A stretch of DNA of 64,000 nucleotides, taken from contig JAZBRI010000009.1 in the NCBI GenBank assembly GCA_036874045.1, forward strand, positions 1,116,001-1,180,000. The letters run 5' to 3'. This document shows, piece after piece, positions 1 through 11,782 of the stretch; position 1 is the first letter of the stretch; each line of letters opens with the position of its first letter. A model generated the notes under the pieces. It saw only the letters and a list, made by a program, of their open reading frames with translations, did no database searches and had not been told where the DNA came from. A program made the translations under genes and the position numbers. This DNA is from Cymodocea nodosa. Taxonomy: Eukaryota; Streptophyta; Magnoliopsida; Alismatales; Cymodoceaceae.

Positions 1-427
1 CTTGTTTTGAATATAAAAGGGTAGGTATAGCAAATTCATGTTCTTCCTCAAATGGTTGTAGTCGTGTACCACTAATAGGAGTTTGAGGAATTCTATTTGA
101 TGAACATACACATTTTTTCATATATTTTGCATATTGTTCCAAAAATGTAATTTCAGCACATTTCATACGGTATTCTCTATCATATTTACTTCGAATCCCC
201 ATGTATGTAATACTAGCCTCAGTATTATGAAGCTCTAATCTAACTTCATTCAGTATACCTTCAGGAAAGAAGTATTCATTGTAAATTTTTGCTAACCTTT
301 TGTCAACTTGCAAAATTTTCTTAAACCAAGTGCATGGAACTTCATCTTTCTCTATTTCTTTTCCTTTTGCATCTCCTCTGCTTTTGCCTTTTCCTTTGCC
401 ACGACCTTTGTAGAACTTGGAGACCAT
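1..427 (-). pseudogene. Accessory ORF of C1, N-terminal part only
   Basis: The minus-strand reading begins MVSKFY, followed by a lysine- and glycine-rich stretch and then a region matching the start of the accessory ORF of C2 (42249 onward) almost residue for residue, including a TWFKK motif and an REYRMKCAE motif. The start codon is chosen because it is shared with C2 and lies the same distance from a TATA-like box in both. The rest lies beyond the left edge. The C-terminal half of the C2 copy is homologous to an ORF in gypsy element G1. Function unknown; no signal peptide or membrane segment is seen in this part. Confidence 0.7.
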
Positions 428-2017
428 CGTCGTAGGTTGTAACAACAACAAGCGGGAAAGATTTTCTCGACAAAGTTTACGAATAACCTAAGTGCCCGTG
501 TAATAAGTCTTTAAATAAGGTTTTAGGCGAATAACTCAACATGAAGAGAAGTCGGGTTTAGATATTTAATGAATATTGAATAAAGTTTATTCAATCAATG
601 CACTCAAAATATTCAAGTATAACTCGTTTAGTTAACTAACCTAACGAGTAAAATGCTGTCTAGAGGTAGTTTTACACGTTACCTTATCTAACATAACGTC
701 TAGTTAGTACACTTAAAACAATTCTTGGATGCTTCCAACTGAAACGTTCTTAACACATCACAATAGCTATACCTTATCATTTTCTTGAGAACATTGTAAA
801 CTATTCTAACATTCCTGTCCTTTGAATCTAAAATAGTTTGTTTGTCTTTGTAAATTATTTCATCAAGCTTTTAAGAGGACATTAATTTAGATTAACCAAG
901 ATTTGTATTCTGAATTATATTAATCTGTTTTGGACATTGTTAATCCTCCCCCTACAAATATACTTTATATATATATTCAACAAAATACAAAATATACTTG
1001 TATAACAATAGATGTTAAGTATAACTATACTTTTAAATTTTCTTTTCAGAAACTTCCGTTATTCTGACTTTATCAAAAATGATTTCAAGAATCAATTCCT
1101 ACTATATATGAATCAAAACACAACTTTGAACTCAATATGATTAATTCAAGGAGAATAAAAAAATGTATCTCAAATAAATGTTTTCAAAAGTACTAATGTT
1201 GATTCAAAAACTCAGTAGTCATATTGGTAGAAACTATGTTTGATTCAAAGATATCTGTAATTAATGAAACAACTTTTTCTTTTCAAAACAGTAATTATTG
1301 ATAATTTTTTTTAAAAGTTAGTTTGAAAAGCTTGAATCATACAAGAGCTTTCTAATGTACCCATGTAACGAGCTTTTAGTCAACAATCCCAGATCTGATT
1401 AGGACATTAGGTTGCCAGATTTAAAGAATCATTTTTTAGGACAACAATCCTTACATACCTATATGCTCAAGTACAAAAGGCTCGTGATCAAATTGATCAA
1501 TAAACTCTCAAAGATTTTTACTTTGTAAGCACTTTTCATTTTAAGCATAGTATATATGTATTCCATTAATACAGATGCAATAAAACACAAATCTAAAACA
1601 ATTTTTACTTGTATGATTTTACAGAAAATATGAATCAATTTCAATAAGCTTATACTTTTGATTAACAGTTTAAGATGAGTTACATATAAATTATTCTACA
1701 AGTTTAATCAATTAAGTCAAATTTATGTATGATCATATGCATTTTCCTCGATTCAAAGAAAACACTTAATCAAAGTTTCAGAATTTCAGAAGTATTTAAT
1801 GTTTTTTTATTTACACTTCCACTTAAAATCGTAAAAACCATTAAAATTGATAAACTACTTAAAATCAATAAGATACTACTATGATTTTACAATAAATACA
1901 TAGTATCTTAAGCAGCAGTTTAGATATTACTTTAGATATTTATGATAAGTATATAATATCTATGAGGTGAACAACATCATCAATACTATTTATCTTTTTA
2001 TGTGGAGTTTAAGCATT
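428..2017 (-). repeat. 3' non-coding block of C1 (cross-superfamily shared block)
   Basis: This stretch lies between RNase H and the accessory ORF and holds no convincing ORF. About 1 kb of it (roughly 900-1900) matches the same block of C2 (about 40780-41790). It also resembles, at clearly lower identity, the 3' spacers of the gypsy elements G1 (about 34250-35350) and G2 (about 16370-17430). Landmarks shared by all four copies are ggctcgtgatcaaa and agagctttctaatgtac (or their complements). The part nearest the accessory ORF carries TAACTHWMCGAR-type motifs. Confidence 0.8.
510..517 (-). promoter_or_regulatory. TATA-like box ahead of the C1 accessory ORF
   Basis: Reads TATTTAAA on the minus strand, about 83 bases before the accessory start codon. 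C2 has the same octamer at the same distance. This suggests a separate internal promoter, but only two copies support it. Confidence 0.35.
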
Positions 2018-3172
2018 TTACACATCACATAGCCTATAAATACCCAAATTTAATCTAATGTTGCAGAATGTATTTTCGTCTAGAGGTTTTGTAAATATAT
2101 CAACTAATTGATTTTTACTAGACACAAATTCTAATTTAATTTTTCCTTTAATTACGTTATCTCTTAGAAAATGATGTCTAACCTCTATATGCTTTGCTCT
2201 TGAATGTAATACAGGATTTTTGGAAAGATTTATTGTAGAACTACTATCACAATAAATCTCAGTCGTATCATAAGATAATCCAAAATCTTCTAAAGTTTGT
2301 TTTATCCATAGAATCTGAGTGCAACACAGTGCAGCAGCAACATATTCAGCTTTTGTAGTAGAAAGTGCTACACAGTTTTGCTTTTTACTAAACCATGACA
2401 CCAAATTATTTCCCAATAATTGACATGTGCCACTTGTACTTTTTCTATCAGATTTAGATCCTACATAATCAGCATTAGTATATCCTATAAGATCTATTGA
2501 ACTATCCTTAGAATAATACAGTCTGAAATTTTTAGTTCCTTGTATATATCTAAATATTCTTTTAACTGCAATTGAGTGTGATTCTTTAGGATTAGATTGA
2601 AATCTAGCACAAACACACACAGCAAACATAATATCAGGTCTACTAGCAGTCAAATAAAGTAAAGAACCAATCATACTTCTATATTTTCTTTGATCTAATG
2701 ATTTTCCTATGCCATCAATATCTAACTTTAAAGAAGTACTCATAGGAGTTCCTCGAATCCTTGTATCATTAAAATTAAATTTCTTAAGCATTTCATCTGC
2801 ATATTTTTCCTGATTTAAAAATATATCTTTATCCATTTGCTTAATTTAAAGTCCTAGAAAATATGAAAGTTCTCCTATCATACTCATTTCAAACTGATTA
2901 GTCATCTCTTCAGAGAATATTTTTATCAGCTTATCAAGAGATGCTCTAAAGATTATATCATCCATGTATATTTGAACAACAATCTGATCATTACCATCTC
3001 TCTTGATAAATAGAGTATGATCTACTTTTCCCATGATATAGTCTTTTTCTATTAAAAAAGTAGATAATCTTTCATACCATGATCTAGGTGCTTCCTTCAA
3101 ACCATATGAGGCTTTCTTCAATTTATACACAAAGTCAGGATTTTTAATATCTTCAAATTTAGGTGGTTGTTT
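2018..3172 (-). pseudogene. C1 reverse transcriptase (C-terminal part) and RNase H
   Basis: Ty1/copia RVT_2 and RNase H sequence. Visible landmarks are YGLKEAPRSWYERL and YMDDIIF in the RT part, then RKYRSMIGSLLYLTASRPDI, ADYVGSKSDRKSTSGT, AEYVAAALCC, YCDSSSTINLSKNP and HIEVRHHFL in the RNase H part. These are the classic blocks of plant copia elements. The N-terminal part of RT lies on the far side of D1, from 9801. The region is broken by D1 and by about one further break. Confidence 0.9.
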
Positions 3173-5051
3173 TGTTAGGAATGAATGGCTTCACTAGAGG
3201 GGGGTGAATGGAGAACAGTGTGAATTTATGCCTATTTTTCACTTTACTAACTAATTTGATTAATCAGTTTGCACAAGTAATAATCAAATAAAAATATCAT
3301 GCACAACGAAAATAAAGGTAAGAAACATAAGAGAATTTTAGGTGGTTCACCAACTCGGCTAGTCCACCCCCAAGGGTCACTTGGGCTTCACTAAGTGTCT
3401 CAACACTTATACACTTACTTTCAAGTCGAAGCAAGAACCAACCACATAGAAGTTTTCAGGTATAAACTCCAGAAAACCAACCTCTTGAGTTTTCAGGTCG
3501 AAATTCAAACCAACAACTGAATGTAGCTTTTAGGTTGAAGCCACGAACCAAATGATCCTTCTTGGATCAGACTTTCAGCACATGGAGAGCTTTAAGAATC
3601 TTCTTGTAAATTTAGCTTTCAATCGATTCTTTGTTGAACTGAATTTGAGCTTTCTTCTATATCAGTAATTGATCTCCAATGTATATTGTATCTCTATATG
3701 TATATGAGCAAAAAGTTGTCTAAATCCGTTGTCTGTATCTTGTATATATACCTGATATGTACAATGATCATATTTTCTTCCAACGGATGTATTCTGCTGT
3801 ACTTGGTAAATAATCAGACCTAAAAATGGTAAGTTACCATTTTGTCTGATATCCAGTAAATAACCTTCCAAAAATCTCAGGCTTTCGGATGGTTATAAAA
3901 ATAACTTACCGAAAAGCATCCATAACTTGCCGATTCATCACTCATGTTCTGTTCTCTAAGTCACGTGAGGATTTTAAGTTGCTCACGTGTAAAGTTAAGT
4001 GTTCAGAGTCTTGTATTTAACTTATCGAAAGAGCTCCTGATTTTCGGATAGTTAACTACTACAACTTACCGAACTTTCATTTAACCCTCTAACAGCTGTT
4101 CCTTCAAAACTACACGGGCATAAAAACATAACTTAAGTTTCGGATAGTTAAGCCATAACTCACCGAAATTCTCTTGAGATTTCGGATAGTTATCTTTCTA
4201 ACTCTCCGAAAAACCCATCTGAACATCTGTCTAGAATTCTACACGTGGGAAAATCACTAACTTAAGTTTCAGATAGTTAAACCATAACTCACCGAAATTG
4301 TCTTAAGATTTCGGATAGTTATCTTTCTAACTCTCTAAAAACTTAAATGATCTTCTTTCTGGAATTCTGCACGTGGCAATTTCAATAACTTAAGTTTCGG
4401 ATAGTTAAACTGTAACTTATCGAAACTCTCTTTGAAATTTCGGATAGTTAACTAACTCTCCGATTTTTCTCTTTTAATCTTTCAACTTCCGGCATCTCCA
4501 TTTTGCACGGGCGTAATAAAATGACTTAAGTTTCGAAAAGTTATGCCTATAACTTACTGAAAAACTCGAATAGTTATCTAACTCTCCGAAAAGAAAACTC
4601 GGATAGTTATCTAACTCTCCAATAAGTCATTTAAGCTTCCGTTCTATATTTCTACACGTGGTTTATTGAATGACTTAACTTTCGGATAGTTATACTTGTA
4701 ACTCTCTGAAAAGTCCTTTAAGCTTCTGGATAGTTAACTCCTTAACTATCCGATCATTCAATTCCCTTAACTGTTTGATAAAATAACTCTCCGAAGGCTT
4801 TACAATTTCGGATAGTTATTCTTCTAACTGTCCGATAGTATTGCTACTATTTTAAACTTACTCTTCGGACCTGTAACTATCCGATTTTCCTGTAAGTTTA
4901 AGACAATATTATCTGGAAACTTCTCCATCTGTTCATCTACATGGAATCTGTTCTATCTGCCTTTTGATCTAAAGCTACACTGACTTAACTGTGAAATACA
5001 ATATGTTTCCTCACATAGGTTTTGCATTATCAAAATACTAGGGTCCTAACA
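3173..5051 (-). repeat. 3' LTR of D1
   Basis: Begins TG and ends CA on either strand. It pairs with 7916-9795 over its whole length. It contains a TATATATA box near 3742-3751 and a dense run of inverted TAACTHWMCGAR pairs interleaved with CACGTG boxes. The element-terminal 120 bases include ctagtccacccccaagggtca, shared in form with the family D LTRs D2 and D3. Confidence 0.93.
4020..4900 (-). repeat. Array of inverted motif pairs in the D1 3' LTR, partly a 125-base tandem repeat
   Basis: I count about 13 pairs of the form TTTCGGATAGTTA, 2 to 6 bases, TAACTCTCCGAAA (with variants). Between about 4100 and 4500 they lie in units of roughly 125-130 bases, each with one CACGTG or close variant, a taacttaag block and two motif pairs. 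The same array is in the 5' LTR at about 8770-9640. This is the U3 (promoter) side of the LTR. Confidence 0.8.
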
Positions 5052-5066
5052 ATCTCCCCCTTTTTG
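5052..5066 (-). other. Polypurine tract of D1
   Basis: Minus-strand caaaaagggggagat directly abuts the 3' LTR. Further purine-tract-like copies (plus-strand ccccctttttgtcatta type) occur at about 5241-5262 and 5312-5328, the repeated-PPT arrangement known from Sireviruses. Confidence 0.85.
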
Positions 5067-6336
5067 ATAATGACAAAAACCTTTCCATTAAATTATATGT
5101 ATTTCACTCCCTAGATTGTTGCTATACATTCAATCACATAGAAACTAAGTAAAGCAAAGAATTACAATAAATACAATGAAGTTAATTTCTTACCTTGTCT
5201 ATGTGCTGGGAAAGCTCCCCCTACATTCTATGTAATTTTCTATATTCTTCCCCCCCTTTTTGTCATTAGATAAAAGGAGTTCCACAATTTTCTTTTGCTG
5301 ATTCTTCTTCTCCCCTTTTTGTCATTAAATTTGTATCTGATGATATACCAATTTTCTGATTTCTGTAATCCCGTCAGATATCAGTTGTTGACATTCTATC
5401 ATCTGAGAAGTTAGTAAATGCTCTCCTGATTTGAGATATTTCTTCCTTTGTTTTTGTCTAATTATTGCATCATCTGTAAAAATTAAAAATAGTGAAATGC
5501 CAATAGTTAATGTAGCAATTTATAAATATGCAATTAATATTTGTAATTTTTGCCACATTCTCTCCCCCTATCTGTATGGAGGTTCTTTGATTTATAATAG
5601 CAAGCTATAGGCTCTCCCCCTATATGCATGCCCTCTTTATACACTTTTATTTTGTACTGAAGTAACATTCTGAATTCTCTTCATATAGTAGGTTCTCCCC
5701 CTACTTATATGTTTTTCCTTGAAGACAAATTTGTTGCACCTGTTCTGCAAAATAAATGTCATATATGATACCAATTGAACTAAATACCAATTATTAATCA
5801 AAAATATCATAAAATATTTTCAATCAATTTGCTTTTGACTCCAATTCGTTTATCTTCTCTTGGATCTTTGTTTCAAGTGGTTCTTCTATTTGCAGAAGAT
5901 AATTTGAAGACTGTAATCTATCTACTGCAGATTTTGGTTGTCCTTTGATGAATCTGATTTCCCTACATTTGTAGTCATTCAACTTGGCTCGTGCAAGCCT
6001 TGTTTCCTTTGAAGAACATGATTCAATCATTGATGCTACTTTTGATGCCAATTGTTAATTTCAGAATATCATAATTGATTCTTAACTGGTTATCAACTAT
6101 TTGGCTTCTAAAAAAATTTCTCTTCACAAGATTCTGCTTATTCTGATAACACTTGTTTCTAACTGTTGCACATATTTCTCTCCTTGAGCATCAAGATTTT
6201 AGGCACAATTTTCACTCAGTCTAAGTGAGCACTTTCTACCAATTTATGGTGCCTCTTGTAATACCAAAATTTTACTATCATAACTGGTTTGGAGCTATAG
6301 ATCAACTACTCCCCCTAAACCATATAATCCTGCAAT
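5067..6336 (-). other. D1 3' internal region, largely non-coding, one small ORF of unknown function
   Basis: Between gag and the purine tract there is about 1.3 kb without pol. One minus-strand ORF of 75 codons (5824-6051, starting MASKVAS and ending INELESKAN) is rich in charged residues and could be the tail of a lost accessory gene; I do not recognise it. The rest is AT-rich, with repeated ctccccctat-type tracts whose spacing recalls multiple purine tracts. Confidence 0.5.
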
Positions 6337-7863
6337 TCAAACAGAAATAGATTTTGGTACCCATACTTTCTTGGGTCCATAAGTGTTAGTCCTGACAATA
6401 TTTAGTTTATTGCCTTTTGGCAGCCACATTGAACCAAATCTTCTTTTGATGGCAAACACTATTGTACCATCTCTATAAGATCGGATAACACCACCACAGT
6501 AGGGTATTTCATGTGGAGTAGCATACCCTAGGCCAAGTTTATTAGAACTATATCTTTGAGAACCAATGATTTGATCTAATCCTTTCTGTCCATTGGTAAA
6601 TTTATGCATAGTATTTTTCAGATCAGTGATTTCAGATTTCAATTTTTCATTTTCATTTATCAGTTCATCATTATAGCATTTCCTATCTTCAACATGTAGA
6701 TTTTCAAGTTCAGTATGTGCTTCTTTTAAACATGTAGTTAAATGCTTAATTTCCTTTTTATACTTTTTGCATTTAACATATAAACTATCAACAATAGACA
6801 AAAGAATATTTACATTTAGATTATCATTGTCTACATCAGAATCACTTTGAGATGAAGTGGAACATACCTCTTGTGCTGTATAGCACACATTTACTAGTAC
6901 CTCTTCATATGAACTAGATGAGCTACTAGAAGAACTACTGTCATTCCAAGCAGCCTTCAATGCCTTTTTCTTTTTGTAGCTCCTCTTCTTCTTCATTTCT
7001 TTTTCTTCTTGTTGTTGTAGTGGACAATTAGGTTGTATATGTCCCTGCTTCTTGCATTTAAAGCATATTGGTGCATTGCTTTTTGATGTGCTAGCATGAT
7101 TCTTTTTCTTCATCCATTTTCTGAATTTTCTAGCCAATAGCACAACTTCATCATCATCCGAGCTTTGAAGTTCCTGTGTTGATGGAAAGACTAGTTCTTT
7201 CTTTGTTTCAGTTTTCTTTTTACCATTACCTTCCTTAACTTTCCATTCCTTCATTTGAACTTCATGGGCCAGTAGGTTGCCCATTAGATCCTCTACTAAG
7301 TATTTGTTGAGGTCTTTGGAATCTTGTATTGATGAGGACTTTTGCTTCCATTCCACAATTAAGCTTCTGAGGATTTTTTGTACCTATTCACGGACAGAAA
7401 ATTCCTTTCCCAAACCTCTTAAGCCATTAATAATCTCAGTGAATCTTGAAAACATATCAGTGATAGTTTCATCATCAAGCATTTTAAATAATTCAAGCTT
7501 TCTAAGTAAAATGCTTATTTTAGTGTCTTTCACTTGGCTAGTTCCTTCAAAGGTTATTTGAAGAGTGTTCCAAGCCTCGTGGGCAGATTTACAAGTTGAA
7601 ACTTTATTATATTGTTCAGTAGATAAGACATAGTAAATAATATTCAGCCCTCGAGCATCCATTTGGATGATTCTCTCATCCTCCTCAGTCCAGTCATCCA
7701 CATGACTAGGTGGAATAGGTATTCCTAGAACAACCATTTTCCATAAACTCACATCTAAGCTTCTGATGAAACATTCCATCCTGTTTTTCAAGTAATTATA
7801 ATTAATACCATCAAACAGGGGAGGACGATGGATGTTCTGACCCTCTCTCTGAAAAGATACCAT
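6337..7863 (-). pseudogene. gag of D1 (DUF4219/UBN2 type with CCHC knuckle)
   Basis: The N-terminal part starts MVSFQREG, has the RPPLFDG block and a UBN2-like region with the EAWNTLQ and GTSQVKDTKI motifs of plant copia gag. A basic stretch and one zinc knuckle (CFKCKKQGHIQPNC) follow. After that come a serine run, a predicted coiled coil and the Sirevirus-style end GPKKVWVPK. Gag would form the particle and bind the RNA. It is the only gene of the element and carries about one break. The C-terminal WLPKGN to GPKK stretch closely matches the remnant at the end of D2. Confidence 0.88.
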
Positions 7864-7901
7864 GATTTCAGATGGTTAAATCTATAAAAAGAGATCAACC
7901 C

Positions 7902-7913
7902 ACTCTGATACCA
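7902..7913 (-). other. Primer binding site of D1
   Basis: Minus-strand tggtatcagagt lies two bases from the 5' LTR. It complements the 3' end of plant initiator Met tRNA, the usual primer of Ty1/copia elements. Confidence 0.9.
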
Positions 7914-7915
7914 AT

Positions 7916-9795
7916 TGTTAGGAACGAATGGCTTCACTAGAGGGGGGGTGAATGGAGAACAGTGTGAATTTATGCCTATTTTTCACTTTACTAACTAATT
8001 TGATTAATCAGTTTGCACAAGTAATAATCAGATAAAAATATCATGCACAGCGGAAATAAAGGTAAGGAACACAAGAGAATTTTAGGTGGTTCACCAACTC
8101 GGCTAGTCCACCCCCAAGGGTCACTTGGGCTTCACTAAGTGTCTCAACACTTATACACTTGCTTTCAGGTCGAAGCAAGAACCAACCACATAAAAGTTTT
8201 CAGGTATAAACTCCAGAAAACCAACCTCTTGAGTTTTCAGGTCGAAACTCAAACTAACAACTGAATGTAGCTTTTAGGTTGAAGCCACGAACCAAATGAT
8301 CCTTCTTGGATCAAACTTTTAGCACATGGAGAGCTTTAAGAATCTTCTTGTAAATCCAGCTTTCAATCGATTCTTTGTTGAACTGAATTTGAGCTTTCTT
8401 CTATATCAGTAATTGATCTCCAATGTATACTGTATCTCTGTATGTATATGAGCAAAAAGCTGTCTAAATCTGTTGTCTGTATCTTGTATATATACCTGAT
8501 ATGTACAACAATCATATTTTCTTCCAATGGATGTATTCTGCTGTACTTGGTAAATAATCAGACCTAAAAATGGTAAGTTACCGTTCTGTCTGATATCTAG
8601 TAAATAACCTTCCGAAAATCTCAGGCTTTCGGATGGTTATAAAAATAACTTACCGAAAAGCATCCATAACTTGCCGATTCATCACTCATGTTCTGTTCTC
8701 TGAGTCACGTGAGGATTTTAAGTTGCTCACGTGTAAAGTTAAGTGTACAGAGTCTTGTATTTAACTTATCGAAAGAGCTCCTGATTTTCGGATAGTTAAC
8801 TACTGCAACTTACCGAACTTTCATTTAACCCTCTGATAGCTGCTCCTTCAAAACTACACGTACATAAAAACATAACTTAAGTTTCGGATAGTTAAGCCAT
8901 AACTCAACGAAATTCTCTTGAGATTTCAGATAATTATCTTTCTAACTCTCCGAAATACCCATCTGAACATCTGTCTGGAATTCTACACATGGGAAAATCA
9001 CTAACTTAAGTTTCGTATAGTTAAACCATAACTCACCGAAATTCTCTTAAGATTTCGGATAGTTATATTTCTAACTCTCCGAAAACTTAAATGATCTTCT
9101 TTCTAGAATTCTGCACGTGGCAATTTCGATAACTTAAGTTTTGGATAGTTAAACTGTAACTTACCGAAACTCTCTTTGAAATTTCGGATAGTTAACTAAC
9201 TCTCTGATTTTTCTCTTTTAATCTTTCAACTGCCGGCATCTTCATTTTGCACGTGCGTAATAAAATGACTTAAGTTCTGGAAAGTTATGCTTGTAACTTA
9301 CCGAAAAACTCGAATAGTTATCTGACTCTCCGAAAAGAAAACTCGGATAGTTATCTAACTCTCCGATAAGTCCTTTAGGCTTCCATTCTGTATTTCTGCA
9401 CGTGGTTTATTGAATGACTTAACTTTCAGATAGTTATACCTGTAACTCTTTGAAAAGTCCTTTAAGCTTCCGGATAGTTAACTCCTTAACTATCCGATCA
9501 TTCAATCCCCTTAACTGTCTGATAAAATAACTTTCTAATGGCTTTACGATTTCGGATAGTTATTCTTCTAACTGTCCGATAGTATTGCTGTTATTTTAAA
9601 CTTACTCTTCGGACTTGTAACTGTCCGATTTTCCTGTAAGTTTAAGATAGTATTATCTGGAAACTTCTCCATCTGTTCATCTGCATGGAATCTGTTCTAT
9701 CTACCTTCTGATCTAAAGCTACACTGACTTAACTGTGAAATACAATATGTTTCCTCACATAGGTTTTGCATTATCAAAATACTAGGGTCTTAACA
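7916..9795 (-). repeat. 5' LTR of D1
   Basis: Partner of 3173-5051, about 3-4% different in the part compared by eye, with mainly transitions. It carries the same TATATATA box, motif-pair array and CACGTG boxes, and ends at the tgttt site repeat. Confidence 0.93.
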
Positions 9796-9800
9796 TGTTT

Positions 9801-10406
9801 TACATAGACTTCTTCATTAATTAAACCATTTAGAAATGCACTCTTTACATCCATTTGAAATCATTTAAAATCCATATAACAAGCATAGGCCAATAATATT
9901 CTAATACTTTCTAACCTAGCCATAGGAGCAAATGTTTCATTATAATCTAGTCATTCTTCCTATGTATACCCTTGTGCAACTAATCTAGCTTTGTTCCTTA
10001 TAACTTGACCAGTTTCGTTAGTTTTGTTTCTAAAGATCCACTTTGTACCTATTATGGACTGATTTTCTGGTGGAGAGACTAATTCCCAAACATCATTTCT
10101 GATAAATTGATTTAGTTCTTCTTGCATTGCCACTATCTAATTTTCATCAGATAATGCTTCTTGTTTATTCTTAGTTCCTTCATAGAAACAAACATACACA
10201 TACTATTTAAATTTACTGAAACTCTAGTTTTACCTCTCTCATTAATATTAACAATGATTTAAGTAATGGGATGTGATGAAAAATAATGCCAATTTCTCTG
10301 ATTTTCCTCAATATTCTCATCAACATCTGAAGGTCCCTCACTTTCATCATTAGTTTGATCATTTAAGTTTATATTTTTGATTTTTTCAGATAAATCTTCA
10401 ATCTCT
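9801..10406 (-). pseudogene. C1 reverse transcriptase, N-terminal part, and IN-RT linker
   Basis: Continues the RT of C1 on the other side of D1. The tgtttta to tctatgtaaaac junction matches the uninterrupted sequence in C2 near 39490. The translation holds the KLYQMDVKSAFLNG-type block in degraded form and the WIFRNK-type start of RVT_2. The preceding linker is an acidic, asparagine-rich stretch. Broken. Confidence 0.8.
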
Positions 10407-11400
10407 CTATTGATATCTAACTCTTTTGGGAGATTGATCATCATTATCAACTTTAGATTGAGATTCTCTAAAAGAATTTTCATTGAAACTTACATGGAGG
10501 GTTTCTTCAATAGTTCTAGAAGTCTTGTTATATACTCTATAGGCTTTACTTCTAGTAGTGTAACCTACAAAAATTCCTTCATCCGATTTGGCTTGAAATT
10601 TATCCCTTTTATCCTTAGTATTAAGAATAAAACACTTGCAGCCAGATGGTTTCATATAGGAAATTTTTGGAACCCTATTAAACATAATTTCAAAAGGAGT
10701 TTTATTAACACAAGGTCTTAAATGACTTCTGTTAATAACATAACAAGCTGTATTTACTGCTTCAGCCCAAAGATTTTGAGGTAACTTATGTTCATTCAAC
10801 ATAGTTCTGGCCATTTCTTGAAGTGATCTATTTTTTCTCTCAACAACACCATTTTGACACAATGCTCTTGGAAAAAAAATTTGTGATCAATGCCATGCTC
10901 ATTACAATAATTATCCATTTGATCATTATCAAATTCAGTACTATGATCACTCTTAAGTTTTTGAACAGAAACACTTTGTTCATTTTGAACAAGATTACAA
11001 AACATTTTAAACTTTCCAAAAACTTCTGTCTTAGATGCTAGAAAATATACCCAAGTGTATCTAGGGAAGTCATCTACTAAAACAAATATATACAATTTAC
11101 CACCAAGACTCATGATTCTTGTTGGTCCTAATAGATCCATTTGTATAAGTTCTAAGACTCTCTTGCTTGAAATATTAGTTTTGGATTTAAAAGAGTTTTT
11201 GTGAAGTTTACCTAACTCACATGCATCACACATAAAGTCCTTTGAGTATTTAATCTTTGCTAAACCTCTCACTAAATGTTTTCTAGATAGTTTATGTAAC
11301 AGTTTTATATTTATATGCCCAATCCTTCTATGCCACAGATATGCATCACTAGTTTCAGCTAGCAAACATGAATTTAAATCAACTACACTAGAAGGTAAAG
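10407..11400 (-). pseudogene. C1 integrase
   Basis: The zinc-binding N-terminus is visible as YLWHRRIGHIN with the CDACELGKLHK cysteine pair (HHCC). The rve catalytic core follows, with QMDLLGP, VLVDDFPRYTWVYFLA and KSDHSTEFDN, then the NGVVERKNRSLQEMARTML block and the GCKCFILN C-terminal block. All are typical of plant copia integrase. Broken in at least one place. Confidence 0.88.
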
Positions 11401-11449
11401 ATAAAATACATACAGAACCTTTTCTTTTAGCAATAAACTTAATTTCATC

Positions 11450-11745
11450 TATATTTTTATCAATAATTTTGCATACATTATCTTCAAACACTACATAATA
11501 TCCATTCTCAATTAGTTTTATAACACTCAGCAAATTAAATCCTAGGTTTTCTATATATAGTACATTCGAAATAACACAAGTCGGAGTTATTTGAACATTA
11601 CCCATACCTATGATTTTATCTTTGCTTTTGTTTCCAAATGTTACACTACCTTTCATGGTATTTGTAAAATTTTGTAGTAGACTTTTTTGTTCCGTCATGT
11701 GACTTGATGCTCCACTGTCCAAGATCCATTTTGATGTTGTTTCCT
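11450..11745 (-). pseudogene. C1 protease
   Basis: Copia aspartic protease with the DSGASSHMT active-site block, followed by the VTFGNKSK and NLLSVIKL blocks of the fold. It lies between gag and the integrase zinc finger, as expected. Confidence 0.85.
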
Positions 11746-11782
11746 CCTACAAAACAAATTAAGAAAAACTTTTTCTTGGTAC

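Larger units (their letters stand above)
3173..9795 (-). mobile_element. D1: gag-only (non-autonomous) Ty1/copia Sirevirus-like element with both LTRs and target-site repeat
   Basis: Two LTRs of 1879 and 1880 bases flank an internal region of about 2.9 kb. The site repeat tgttt lies at 3168-3172 and 9796-9800 and falls cleanly inside the RT of C1, so the ends are certain. Internally there is a primer site, one gag gene and a purine tract, but no protease, integrase, RT or RNase H. It therefore looks like a non-autonomous element needing pol in trans. Its LTR ends and the end of its gag resemble D2, which does have pol. In the first roughly 260 aligned LTR bases I count about nine substitutions, all transitions (3-4%). 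At an assumed 1.3e-8 substitutions per site per year that is of the order of 1-1.5 million years. Ends look whole; gag has about one break. Confidence 0.93.

Noticed and set aside
3662-3871. 69-codon minus-strand ORF in the D1 LTR
   Set aside because: It is not kept open in the paired 5' LTR despite 96% identity, so it is probably chance.
4020-4900. CRISPR-like or satellite array
   Set aside because: The genome is eukaryotic, spacing is irregular, the repeats are inverted pairs, and the array is confined to LTRs.
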